Shown here piece after piece: positions 8,470 through 16,715 of a DNA stretch of 64,000 nt (its first letter is position 1; the number at the start of each line of letters is the position of its first letter). The position numbers and the translations under genes are program-made. The notes beneath the pieces were generated by a model. That model saw only the letters and a program-made list of their open reading frames with translations. It had not been told where the DNA came from and searched no databases. The DNA is from DATLGB01 sp963724135 (lineage in GTDB: Bacteria > Actinomycetota > Thermoleophilia > Solirubrobacterales > Solirubrobacteraceae), in contig CAVRTA010000006.1 of NCBI GenBank assembly GCA_963724135.1, forward strand, positions 992,001 through 1,056,000, given 5' to 3'.

Positions 8470-9881
8470 CGCAGCGCGCCGAGCAGCTCGTCGGGCACGG
8501 TGCGCAGCGCGATGAGGACGGCGGCGTAGACCGCCAGCCCCACGAGCACGCCGGCGAGGGCCGGTAGCAGCGCGGCGGGGATCGCCGCGAGGCCGGCGGC
8601 GGCGGCGATCCGCGGCAGCCGGGCCAGCCGCGGCCGGACCCCCGCGCGCACCGCAAGCCACATTCCGGTTGCTGCCAGCACCGCCTCGCCGGCGATGGTG
8701 GCGATGGCGGCCCCCCGCGCGCCGTGGTCGGGCACGAGCAGCGCCAGGCCGATCCCCAGCGCCACGAGCGCGGCGCCGTTGATGGCGAGCAGCGCGCCGT
8801 GGCGCCGCAGCGAGAGCAGGGCATAGCCCCAGGGGGCGGCGAAGAACGCGAGCGCCAGCGCGATCGCGTGCAGGCGCAGGACGCCGGCGGCGCCGTCGAA
8901 GCCGTCGCCGGCGACGACGTCGATGGCGATCGTCGCACCGGCCGTGAGGCCGATCGCGACGGCGCCGGCGAGCATGAGCATCGACTCGGCGATCAGCCCC
9001 AGGCCGTAGTCGAGCCGTTCGCGGTCGTCGCGCGCCGCCCGCGCGAAGATCGGCAGCGCGGCGCTGATCGTCAGCTGCGGGACGATGATCAGCACCTCGA
9101 CGATGCGGAAGGAGACCCCGAACAGGCCCGTCTGCTGCGGCGTCGAGAGCAGGTCGACGAGCAGGATCGCCAGCCGGAAGTAGATCGCCCCGACGGCGGT
9201 GGCGAGCGCGAACGGGAGCGTCTGGCGCAGCAGCTCCGCCCAGGCGCGGCGGTCGGCGCCCGGTTTCAGCGGGATGTCGCCGCGCACGAGCGCGGCGGTG
9301 AGGACGAGCGGCGCGAGCGCGGCCACCGGCGCCACGACGAAGAACGGCAGCAGCGTCGCGCCCGCCAGCGCGAGCGTGACGATCAGCGCCGCGGTCAGCG
9401 CCTGGCGCAGCAGCTCGAGCACAGTGACCCAGCCCAGCCGCAGCTGCGCCATCAACGACGTCGAGTACGCGTTCTGGAGGTTGGCCACCAGGACGCCGAC
9501 ACCGGCGATCGCCGTGCCCGCGACGAGCCGGTCGCCGAGCCCGGCCGCCACGGCGTACAGGCACGCCCCGCCGATGCCGAGGAGGCTGAAGAGCACGCGC
9601 AGCCCGAGCAGGCTGCGCATCAGGCTCGCGCGCTCGGGCCCGCTGACCAGCGAGAGCTCGCGCACGCCGATGCCCGAGAGGCCGGCGTCGGTGAGGCCGG
9701 CGGCGAGCGTCACGGTCGACAGGACCAGGACGTAACGGCCGCCGTCGGCCACGCCCAGGTGGCGAAACAGGACCGCCGCGCTGGCGACGGTGATGGCGAC
9801 CCCGGCGAGATACCCGGCTACGCGCAGCAGGCCGCCGCGGACCGCGGCCGGGCCTGCATGCTCGGAGTCGAGTAGGTCCAA
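8466..9881 (-). CDS. Wzx-type polysaccharide flippase (MOP superfamily)
   Basis: The 471-residue protein is hydrophobic throughout, with about 14 predicted helices. It begins with an amphipathic N-terminus (RGGLLRVAGYLAGVAITVASAAVLFRH region) and shows Wzx features such as LPFALATAVGAIYFRLAILLVD and GLFGVSFRIVEVLIIVPQL. It should flip undecaprenyl-linked repeat units across the inner membrane. The TTG at 9881 is used as start; it lies 3 nt after the stop of the sugar dehydrogenase and no clear Shine-Dalgarno is visible, so the exact start is uncertain. Its own stop overlaps the next GTG. A second Wzx is at 31166-32584, so two polymers may be exported separately. Confidence 0.88.
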   Translation of the reverse strand: MDLLDSEHAGPAAVRGGLLRVAGYLAGVAITVASAAVLFRHLGVADGGRYVLVLSTVTLAAGLTDAGLSGIGVRELSLVSGPERASLMRSLLGLRVLFSLLGIGGACLYAVAAGLGDRLVAGTAIAGVGVLVANLQNAYSTSLMAQLRLGWVTVLELLRQALTAALIVTLALAGATLLPFFVVAPVAALAPLVLTAALVRGDIPLKPGADRRAWAELLRQTLPFALATAVGAIYFRLAILLVDLLSTPQQTGLFGVSFRIVEVLIIVPQLTISAALPIFARAARDDRERLDYGLGLIAESMLMLAGAVAIGLTAGATIAIDVVAGDGFDGAAGVLRLHAIALALAFFAAPWGYALLSLRRHGALLAINGAALVALGIGLALLVPDHGARGAAIATIAGEAVLAATGMWLAVRAGVRPRLARLPRIAAAAGLAAIPAALLPALAGVLVGLAVYAAVLIALRTVPDELLGALR

Positions 9882-9884
9882 GCG

Positions 9885-11132
9885 CTAGAGGCGGTGGACG
9901 GTGGGGGCTTCGAAGCCGCGCGTGACCCCGCGCAGATCGACGGTGAGCGGGGCACGCTCGATGACCATCCGGTGGTCGACGTCGGGGTGGGCCGTGACGA
10001 TCACCGCCACGTCGCAGTCATCGAGCACGTCGTCGAGATCCATGTTGCTCAGGCCGAGGTCACGCAGTTCGGGTACGTAGGCGTCGTGGTAGCGCAGGTC
10101 GGCGCCGAGCGCCGCCAGCAGCCGGATCACCTTCAGCGCCGGCGCCTCGCGCATGTCCCCGACGCCGGCCTTGTAGGAGACGCCGATCAGCGCCACCTTG
10201 GCACCGTTGACGGGCTTCCCGGCGTCGTTGAGCGCGCGCTCGATGCGCTGGACGCAGTGGTAGGGCATGTTCTGGTTGATCTTGCCCGCGAGCTCGATGA
10301 ACTCGGTGCTCATGTCGAACTCGCGTGCGCGCCAGGTCAGGTAGAAGGGGTCGACGGGCAGGCAGTGGCCGCCCATGCCGGGCCCGGGGTCGAAGCGCAT
10401 GAAGCCGTACGGCTTGGTCGCCGCGGCGTCGATGACCTCCCAGATGTCGAGGTCCATGCGGTCGGCCAGGATCGCGAGCTCGTTGACGAGCGCGATGTTG
10501 ACGCTGCGGAAGATGTTCTCGAGCAGCTTCGACATCTCCGCGACCTCGGGCGTCGAGACGCGCACGAGGTTGTCGCACACGGCCGAGTAGAGCTCGTACG
10601 CGCGGTCCCCGCACTGCTCGGTGAGACCGCCCAGGATCTTCGGCGTCGTGCGCAGCGTGTAGTCCGTGCGGCCGGGATCGACGCGCTCGGGGCTGAAGGC
10701 CAGGTTGAAGTCGCGGCCGGCCGCGAGGCCGGACTCCTCGAGCACGGGCAGCAGCCGCTCGCGCGTCGTGCCCGGGTACGTGGTCGACTCGAGCACCACG
10801 AGCTGGCCCGCCTGCAGCACGCCCGCGAGGGAGTGGCCGGCATCCAGCAGCGGGCCCAGGTCGGGCTCGCGGTTGGCGGTCAGCGGCGTGGGGACGCAGA
10901 TGATGATCGCCTCCGAGTGCGCCAGCGCAGCGGGGCGCGTGGTCGGCTCGATGCGGTCGGTGATCGCGCCCAGGCGGCCGGAGGGGATGTCCTCGATGTA
11001 GGACTCGCCCCGCTTGATCGCCTCGATCTTGCGCGCGTCGACGTCCACCGCGACGACGTCCTGTCCGGCCTCGGCGAATGCGACCGCCAGCGGCAGCCCC
11101 ACGTATCCCAGTCCCACTATTCCAACGCTCAT
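9885..11132 (-). CDS. Nucleotide-sugar dehydrogenase (UDP-GlcNAc/UDP-glucose 6-dehydrogenase family)
   Basis: The 415-residue enzyme oxidises C6 of a UDP-sugar to a uronic acid with two NAD+. Visible are the NAD-binding GLGYVGLPLAVAFAEAG at the N-terminus, STTYPGTTRE, FSPERVDPG, the long helix KLLENIFRSVNIALVNE, and the catalytic cysteine in GMGGHCLPVDPFYL. The GGHCLPVDP form is typical of the WbpA/WecC/TviB branch, which prefers N-acetylated UDP-hexoses. The ATG at 11132 is divergent from the aminotransferase at 11166. WbpA-type dehydrogenases often act just before a WbpE-like aminotransferase, which fits this pairing and suggests a diacetamido-uronic acid precursor. Confidence 0.92.
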   Translation of the reverse strand: MSVGIVGLGYVGLPLAVAFAEAGQDVVAVDVDARKIEAIKRGESYIEDIPSGRLGAITDRIEPTTRPAALAHSEAIIICVPTPLTANREPDLGPLLDAGHSLAGVLQAGQLVVLESTTYPGTTRERLLPVLEESGLAAGRDFNLAFSPERVDPGRTDYTLRTTPKILGGLTEQCGDRAYELYSAVCDNLVRVSTPEVAEMSKLLENIFRSVNIALVNELAILADRMDLDIWEVIDAAATKPYGFMRFDPGPGMGGHCLPVDPFYLTWRAREFDMSTEFIELAGKINQNMPYHCVQRIERALNDAGKPVNGAKVALIGVSYKAGVGDMREAPALKVIRLLAALGADLRYHDAYVPELRDLGLSNMDLDDVLDDCDVAVIVTAHPDVDHRMVIERAPLTVDLRGVTRGFEAPTVHRL

Positions 11133-11165
11133 GACCGGGGCGAGTGTAGGTAGCGTGGTCTGGCC
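11133..11165. promoter_or_regulatory. Divergent leaderless promoter pair
   Basis: Minus strand: TACACT (11143-11148) lies 10 nt before the ATG at 11132. Plus strand: TAGCGT (11151-11156) lies 9 nt before the TTG at 11166. The whole divergent region is 33 bp and holds no Shine-Dalgarno for either gene, which suggests two leaderless transcripts. Confidence 0.5.
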
Positions 11166-12260
11166 TTGAGCGTCCCGCTGTTCGACACGCAGACACCGCT
11201 CGCGCCGCTGCGCGAGGACATCGACGCGGCGATCGCGGACGTCGTCCGAGAGGGGCGCTTCATCCTCGGGCCCAACGTCGCGGCGTTCGAGTCCGAGTTC
11301 GCGGCCTACTGCGGCGCCGAGCACGCGATCGGCGTCGCCAACGGGACCGACGCCATCACGATCGCCCTGCGCGCACTGGGAATCGGCGCGGGCGACGACG
11401 TGGTGGTGCCGTCGTTCACGTTCTGGGCGTCGGCGGAGGCGATCGTCAACGCGGGGGCCCGGCCCGTGTTCTGCGACATCGACCCGGAGACGTTCTGCGT
11501 CACCGCCGACACCGTGCGGGTGGCGCTGACCCCGGCGACCAAGGCGGTGATGGCCGTGCACCTGTTCGGCAACGTCGCGCCGGTGCGTGAGATCGCGACG
11601 CTGGGGCTGCCGGTGATCGAGGACGCGGCGCAGGCGGCGGGGTCGCGCTCCGACCTCGGGCGGCCGGGCGCCCTGGGGACGATCGCGACGTTCTCGTTCT
11701 TCCCGTCGAAGAACCTCGGCGCCTTCGGGGACGGCGGTGCGGTCACCACGAACGACCCCGAGCTCGCCGAGCGCGTTCGCGTGTTCCGCTTCCACGGCTC
11801 CTACGACAAGGTCTCCTACGGCGAGATCGGATTCAACTCGCGCCTCGACGAGCTGCAGGCGGCCGTTCTGCGAGTGCAGCTGCCGCATCTGGACGCGTGG
11901 GCGGCGGGGCGGGCCGCGGCCGCGAACCTGTACGCGCAGGCCGGGCTCGGCGAGCTGGCCGTGCTGCCGGCGCCGCTCGGCGACCCGGCCTGGCACCTGT
12001 ACGTGATCCGCCACCCCGGGGCCGACCGGCTCGCCGCCGCCCTGCGCGAGGCCGGGATCGGGTGCAAGGCGTACTACCGCGTCCCGATCCATCGCCAGGA
12101 GCCGATGGTCCGCCTGTTCGGGCCGGGCCCGGAGCTCCCGGGAACCGATTCCGTGGCCGCAGATCACCTCGCGATCCCGATGAGTCCCGTGCTGACCGAA
12201 CGTCAGGTCGACGAGGTCGTCGCGGGAGTCCGCTCCTTCGCCGTTTCCGGCGTGTCTTAG
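11166..12260 (+). CDS. DegT/DnrJ/EryC1/StrS sugar aminotransferase
   Basis: The 364-residue PLP enzyme converts a keto nucleotide-sugar to an amino sugar. Motifs: MSVPLFDTQTPL at the start, GVANGTDAI (phosphate binding), VVVPSFTFWASAEAI, VIEDAAQAAG with the ring-stacking Asp/Gln, and FFPSKNLGAFGDGG with the PLP Schiff-base lysine near residue 183. HLYVI and KAYYRVPIH are the family C-terminal motifs. The TTG at 11166 is the only start before PLFDT. Its position beside a WbpA-like dehydrogenase suggests WbpE-type 3-amination of a UDP-3-keto-uronic acid, but no WbpB-like oxidase or WbpD acetyltransferase is in the window. The TAG stop is part of a TAGCGT hexamer. Confidence 0.92.
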   Translation: MSVPLFDTQTPLAPLREDIDAAIADVVREGRFILGPNVAAFESEFAAYCGAEHAIGVANGTDAITIALRALGIGAGDDVVVPSFTFWASAEAIVNAGARPVFCDIDPETFCVTADTVRVALTPATKAVMAVHLFGNVAPVREIATLGLPVIEDAAQAAGSRSDLGRPGALGTIATFSFFPSKNLGAFGDGGAVTTNDPELAERVRVFRFHGSYDKVSYGEIGFNSRLDELQAAVLRVQLPHLDAWAAGRAAAANLYAQAGLGELAVLPAPLGDPAWHLYVIRHPGADRLAAALREAGIGCKAYYRVPIHRQEPMVRLFGPGPELPGTDSVAADHLAIPMSPVLTERQVDEVVAGVRSFAVSGVS

Positions 12261-12263
12261 CGT
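12258..12263 (+). promoter_or_regulatory. Putative -10 (TAGCGT) giving a 135-nt leader
   Basis: TAGCGT starts with the stop codon of the aminotransferase. The next start (12404) is about 140 nt away. The intervening leader contains GGCAGGCAGGATCGGG, faintly like the 3' part of the structured RNA elements, but lacks their internal-loop sequences. Confidence 0.25.
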
Positions 12264-12403
12264 CTAACGGCAGGCAGGATCGGGAAGGTTGAGCCGGAAT
12301 GGCGGGCGTAGCGCACCGGAATCCACCTGTAACGAATCCGCCGTCAGGACGTGGACGCTTTGAGCGCAACGTTCGCCCCGGTGAATCGTTTGCACACCAG
12401 ACC

Positions 12404-13255
12404 ATGCCCTCCCCCGCGCCCATCACGCTTCGCCACGCGCACCCGCTGCGCGCCGTCCCGGCGCCGCAGAAGCCGCGCGTCGCCGAGGAGCACGTGCTCG
12501 GCGTCCCGCTGGCGCTGACCGACTACGAGGAGACGCTCGACTGGATGGACGCCGCCATCGCGCACCGGTCGAGGTCGTACCTGTGCGTCGCCGCCGTCCA
12601 CACCGTGATGCTGTGCCAGGAGGACGCCGAGCTGCGCGACGCGGTGTTGAAATCCGACTTCACGGTGCCCGACGGCCAGCCGCTGGTGTGGGCGATGAAC
12701 GCGCTCGGCCACGATCTTCCCTCGCGCGTCTACGGGCCGGACCTGATGGAGAAGGCGTGCGAGCGCGCTGCTCGCACCGGCGTGCGCATGTACCTGTACG
12801 GCGGCCGCAACCAGGGCGCGCTGGTGCAGCTCGCGCTGAACCTGCGCCGCCGCTTCCCGGGTCTGCAGATCGTCGGCGGCTACTCCCCGCCCTACCGCGA
12901 GCTCTCGGTCGAGGAGGAGGACGCGGTCGCGAAGGAGATCAACCGCTCGCGCGCGGACGTCGTCTGGGTCGGGATCGGCGCTCCCAAGCAGGAGAAGTGG
13001 ATGGCGCGGATGCGCGACCGCCTCGACGCGCCCGTGCTGGTCGGCGTCGGTGCGGCGTTCGACTTCCACGCCGGCCTGGTCCCGCAGGCGCCGCCGTGGA
13101 TGCAGCGCATCGGCCTGGAGTGGCTGTTCCGCCTCGCCAGCGAGCCGCGGCGGCTGTGGCGGCGCTACGCGCGCTACAACCCGCTCTTCGTACGGGGCTT
13201 CGCCCTGCAGTACCTGCGCCACCGCAGACGGCACGGCCGCCTCCGGCATCCCTAG
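12404..13255 (+). CDS. WecG/TagA/CpsF family glycosyltransferase (GT26)
   Basis: The 283-residue protein transfers a sugar (ManNAc-type in characterised members) onto a polyprenyl-linked first sugar. Motifs in order: VHTVMLCQEDAEL, FTVPDGQPLVW (catalytic-Asp region), YLYGG, VVWVGIGAPKQEKW (PKQE signature), GVGAAFDFHAG and APPWMQRIGLEWLFRLASEP with RRY at the C-terminus. The ATG at 12404 is preferred to one at 12299 because the conserved protein begins after it. Its stop TAG is the first half of a TAGTTT hexamer for the next gene. A second, frame-broken family member is at 59810. It probably adds the second sugar of a repeat unit started by the PNPT domain encoded at 34974. Confidence 0.9.
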   Translation: MPSPAPITLRHAHPLRAVPAPQKPRVAEEHVLGVPLALTDYEETLDWMDAAIAHRSRSYLCVAAVHTVMLCQEDAELRDAVLKSDFTVPDGQPLVWAMNALGHDLPSRVYGPDLMEKACERAARTGVRMYLYGGRNQGALVQLALNLRRRFPGLQIVGGYSPPYRELSVEEEDAVAKEINRSRADVVWVGIGAPKQEKWMARMRDRLDAPVLVGVGAAFDFHAGLVPQAPPWMQRIGLEWLFRLASEPRRLWRRYARYNPLFVRGFALQYLRHRRRHGRLRHP

Positions 13256-13258
13256 TTT
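13253..13258 (+). promoter_or_regulatory. Leaderless promoter -10 (TAGTTT)
   Basis: TAGTTT reuses the stop codon of the WecG-like gene and ends 9 nt before the ATG at 13268. There is no ribosome binding site between. Confidence 0.4.
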
Positions 13259-13267
13259 GTAGCCCTC

Positions 13268-14530
13268 ATGCAATACGACGTCTCGGTCATCGGCCTCGGC
13301 CGGGTCGGGCTGCCCCTGGCGCTCTCGTTCGCCGTCGAAGGGCCTGCGCGTGCTGGGCGTCGACAAGGACGCCGAGCGCCTGGACGCGCTGCGCGACGGG
13401 CGCATGCCGTTCTCCGAGCCCGGCGCGGACGAGCTGCTCGCGGCGGTCGGGATCGTCGATCGCGCTGTCCGAGCGCGCCGCCGACGCGGCCCAGGCGGAG
13501 TCGATCGTGCTGACCGTCGGCACGCCGACCTTCTCGCACATCGAGATCGACATGGGCGACATCCGCTCGGTGCATGGACGACCTGCTGCCGCTGCTCGTG
13601 CCGGGCCACTCCGTCGTGCTGCGCTCGACGGTCGCGCCGGGGACCACGGAGTTCGTCGCCGGCTACCTCGAGAAGCAGCGCGGCTTCGTCGTCGGCGAGG
13701 ACGTCTTCGTCGCGCACGTGCCCGAGCGCATCGCCGCGGCCAGGTTCCTCGCCGAGATCGAGACGCTGCCGTGCATCGTCGGCGGGGTCGGCGAGGGGTC
13801 GGGGCTCAGGGCCGCCGGGCTCTTCTCCGTGTTCGCCGCGCCGATCGTGCAGACGACGCCGGTGCAGGCCGAGCTGGCGAAGATCTGGGCGAACATCCTG
13901 CGCTACGCGACGTTCGCGCTGCCCAATCTGCTGATGATGGACTGCGAGCGCTACGACGCGAACGTCTTCGAGGTCATCGACCTGATCAACCGCGACTACC
14001 CGCGCGGCGGGATGGCGGCGCCGGGCTTCACGGCGGGGACGTGCCTGCGCAAGGACTTCGCGTTCTCGGAGGAGCGCTCCAGCGCGCCCGGCATGCTGCT
14101 GGCGGTCTCGCGCGTCAACGAGTCGGTGCCGTCGTTCTTGGTCGACGGCGTCAAGCGGCGCTGCGGCGGCTCGCTGCGCGAGAAGAAGGTCGCCGTTCTG
14201 GGGCTGGCGTTCAAGCGCGACACCGACGACGAGCGCGACTCGCTGTCGCACAAGCTCGTTCGCCTGCTCGAGCGCGAGCTCGCCGACGTCGCCGTCCACG
14301 ACCCGCTCGTCCAGACGCCCACCCAGGCGTTCGACGAGGCGGTCGGCGACGCCGACGTCGTCGTCGTCGCGACGAACCACTCCTCCTACTCGTCGCCGGC
14401 CGCGCTTGCGACCGTGCTGTCGCTCGCCGCCGACGACGCGGTCGTCGTTGACCCGTGGAACGCCTTCGGGTCGGCGCAGGTCTTCGCCTACGCGGCCGAG
14501 CTGCGCTCGCTCGCCGGCGCGCAGCGCTAG
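13268..14530 (+). pseudogene. Nucleotide-sugar dehydrogenase, three one-base insertions
   Basis: Joined across three frame changes, the product is about 419 residues. It starts MQYDVSVIGLGRVGLPLALSF (NAD site), then LGVDKDAERL, SIVLTVGTPTF, LRSTVAPGTTEF, ANILRYATFALPN and the catalytic-cysteine region AGTCLRKDFAF. It ends with the UDP-binding domain (VAVLGLAFKRDTDDERDS). The breaks are at about 13340 (gaagggcc, extra g), 13460 and 13575 (gtgcatgg, extra a). Each shifts the frame by +1 and leaves conserved sequence on both sides. The TCLRKD cysteine motif places it in a different branch from the enzyme at 9885, so a second uronic acid is likely. A consensus error is more likely than real inactivation. 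Confidence 0.82.
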
Positions 14531-14533
14531 CCA

Positions 14534-16669
14534 CTAGCCACGGACGTGGACGCCAACGCGGCGCGAGACGCTCGGGGCGTACGGGAAGCCGGAGTCGCCG
14601 CGCACGCGGGCGCGGAACGCGTACCGCTGCAGGCCGGTCGTGTGGCGGAAGCGATAGCGCGCCCTCCAGCGGCCGTCCGCGGTGGTGCGGGTGCTCTCGA
14701 AGGTCTGCCAGCGGCGGCCGACCCGCGCCTGCAGATCGATGACGACGCCGCGGCTGGGCACCGGGCGCGAGACGATCCGCCCGAGGAAGCGGACGGTCTG
14801 ACCGTTGCGCAGGAACGCCCTGCTCGTGCGCAGCGTCGTCTTCGAGCGCACGCGCACCGCGATCTCGCGGGCGGTGGCGAAGTCGCGGTCGGCCGCGTGC
14901 GCGCGGTAGGCGAAGCGCAGCGTGCGGCTGTAGCCGGGTTCGATCGTGTAGCGCACCCGACCGTCGGCGTCGGTGATCAGCGGCGCATGCGCCGGGACCC
15001 ATGCCGCTCCCCGCGCGGACATCCGCTGCAGCACGGCAACACTGGCGCCTGCGATCGCGCGGCCGTTCTCGTCGCGTAGCGCGAGCGTCGTCGCAGCGCC
15101 GGCGCGGAACGCCAGCGACAGCCGCGCCGGCCCGCTGAGCGTGAGCCGCGCGCGCTCCGAGGCGTTGGTCCCGTTCGCCTGTCCGCGACTCGGCGGCGGT
15201 GCGGCCGGACTCGGCGTCGGCGCCGGGCTCGCCACCGGAGTGGTCTCAGCCGGTGGCGCACTGTCGACGCCCTCGTTGTCGTCGGCGCGATTCGCGCACG
15301 AGGGATCGTCGCTGTCGGTCTTGCCGTCACCGTCGTTGTCCTTGCCGTCCGCGCACTGCGGCACATGGCCGGCGGAGTTGGTGACCGGCCCGCGCGGTGC
15401 GGAGGCGGCGGTCGTGCGCCCCTCGGCGTTCGCCGCCGTGACCTCGAATCGGAGCCACCGGCCGAGGTCGTCCTGGCGCAGGGGGTACGTGTCGGCGTCG
15501 GCACCGTCGATCGGCGCGCAGGCGTCCATCGCCGTCGAGGTGCAGCGCAGCCAGCGCCGCGAGTAGGCGTTGCCGGCCCCGCTCCACGCGCCGAGGTTGC
15601 CGATCAGGATCTCGCCCTCCATCGCCTCCCCGGTCGCGGTCGGTGGCGACGTCGCCTCCGGTGGCGGGACGTTGTCGATCTCGAACTCGGCGGTCTCGTA
15701 GACCTTCGCGGTGTTCCCGCCCGCGTCCTCGACCGTGACGCGCAGTGCGTAGTCGCCGTCCGGCACCTGCGTCGTGTCGAGCGTGGCCGTCTCGGAGACG
15801 AGCAGCCGGCACGGGCGCCGGAAGCCGAACTCGCGGTCGCTGTCGGTGCGGAAGTCGAGCTCGGCGCAGCGCCCGTCGTTGTCGTCGACCACGACGTCTG
15901 TCGCAACCTCGAACTCCGGCATGCCGGCCGGTCGCAGCGCGATCTTCGTCCGGTACAGGCCCCCACCGTCGTCCTGGGCGTTGAAGGTCACCGACTCGAA
16001 GCCCCGGTGCGGCCCGGCGCCCGCCAGCGGCCCGGACGGGTCGCTCGCGTCGGGCGCGTCCTCGTCGCGGACGGTCGCATCGAACCCGGCGACCAACATG
16101 CGGGCGGCGTCGCCCGAGCGCACCGGGCACGGGTTGTAGCCGATGCAGTCCGCGCCGAAGTAGAGCACCCGCAGATCGTCGTACTGGGGACTGATCTGAT
16201 GGTTCTCGGGGACGATCGAGGACGTCTCGGTGCCGAGCGCACTGCAGCCCTCGCCGCACCACTCGAAGTCGTCGTGGAAGAGCGGGTGGTGGTAGGCGAT
16301 GTAGGTGATCGGCCCGGTGTGTACGTCGACTCCCGGGATCCGCTGCACGCGCATGCTGCGCCAGTACTCGTAGCGCTCGAGCTCCAGACCGTCGGGGAGC
16401 TCGTAGCGCATCGTGGTCTGCAGCCCGTCGTTGGGTGTGCCCGGGTAGCTGCGCGCCCCCGACAGCGCCACGTAGAGCGGCCCGCCCTCCGCACACGAGT
16501 CGCCGGCGACCCCGCCGTCGAGCAGGTTCTGCGCGCTCCAGCCGTCCGTCGGCGCGGTCACCCCCGCCGGCGTCCGGCAGCTGTAGACGTGGTAGGTCCC
16601 CGCGCTCGCCGGCGGCGCGCAGGCGAGGACGGCGAGGACGGCGAGCAGGAGGCGGGTCCGGGCGGTCAT
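14534..16669 (-). CDS. Large secreted multidomain protein with calcium-binding-like linker
   Basis: The 711-residue protein has a signal peptide (MTARTRLLLAVLAVLACAPPASA). A Cys-containing lectin-like N-terminal half follows (GTYHVYSCRTPAG, DFEWCGEGCSAL, CIGYNPCP). Next come a region ending in an Ig-like strand pattern (DGDYALRVTVEDAGGN), a second beta domain, and an acidic loop CADGKDNDGDGKTDSDDP with EF-hand-like spacing of Asp residues. A Pro/Thr linker leads to two Arg-rich beta repeats at the C-terminus. Such proteins occur repeatedly in Solirubrobacterales and are probably cell-surface or glycan-associated. The ATG at 16669 was chosen because it begins the signal peptide. It is convergent with the dehydrogenase. 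No catalytic motif was found. Confidence 0.7.
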   Translation of the reverse strand: MTARTRLLLAVLAVLACAPPASAGTYHVYSCRTPAGVTAPTDGWSAQNLLDGGVAGDSCAEGGPLYVALSGARSYPGTPNDGLQTTMRYELPDGLELERYEYWRSMRVQRIPGVDVHTGPITYIAYHHPLFHDDFEWCGEGCSALGTETSSIVPENHQISPQYDDLRVLYFGADCIGYNPCPVRSGDAARMLVAGFDATVRDEDAPDASDPSGPLAGAGPHRGFESVTFNAQDDGGGLYRTKIALRPAGMPEFEVATDVVVDDNDGRCAELDFRTDSDREFGFRRPCRLLVSETATLDTTQVPDGDYALRVTVEDAGGNTAKVYETAEFEIDNVPPPEATSPPTATGEAMEGEILIGNLGAWSGAGNAYSRRWLRCTSTAMDACAPIDGADADTYPLRQDDLGRWLRFEVTAANAEGRTTAASAPRGPVTNSAGHVPQCADGKDNDGDGKTDSDDPSCANRADDNEGVDSAPPAETTPVASPAPTPSPAAPPPSRGQANGTNASERARLTLSGPARLSLAFRAGAATTLALRDENGRAIAGASVAVLQRMSARGAAWVPAHAPLITDADGRVRYTIEPGYSRTLRFAYRAHAADRDFATAREIAVRVRSKTTLRTSRAFLRNGQTVRFLGRIVSRPVPSRGVVIDLQARVGRRWQTFESTRTTADGRWRARYRFRHTTGLQRYAFRARVRGDSGFPYAPSVSRRVGVHVRG

Positions 16670-16715
16670 GCCAATCTGACGGCACGGGCGCCGCGAACCG
16701 GACCCCCGGGTATCG

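Noticed and set aside
12261..12403. Third copy of the structured leader RNA before the WecG-like gene
   Set aside because: Only a short GGCAGGCAGGATCGG segment resembles the element. The internal-loop sequences GACGCAG and GAGGAC and the pairing partners are missing.
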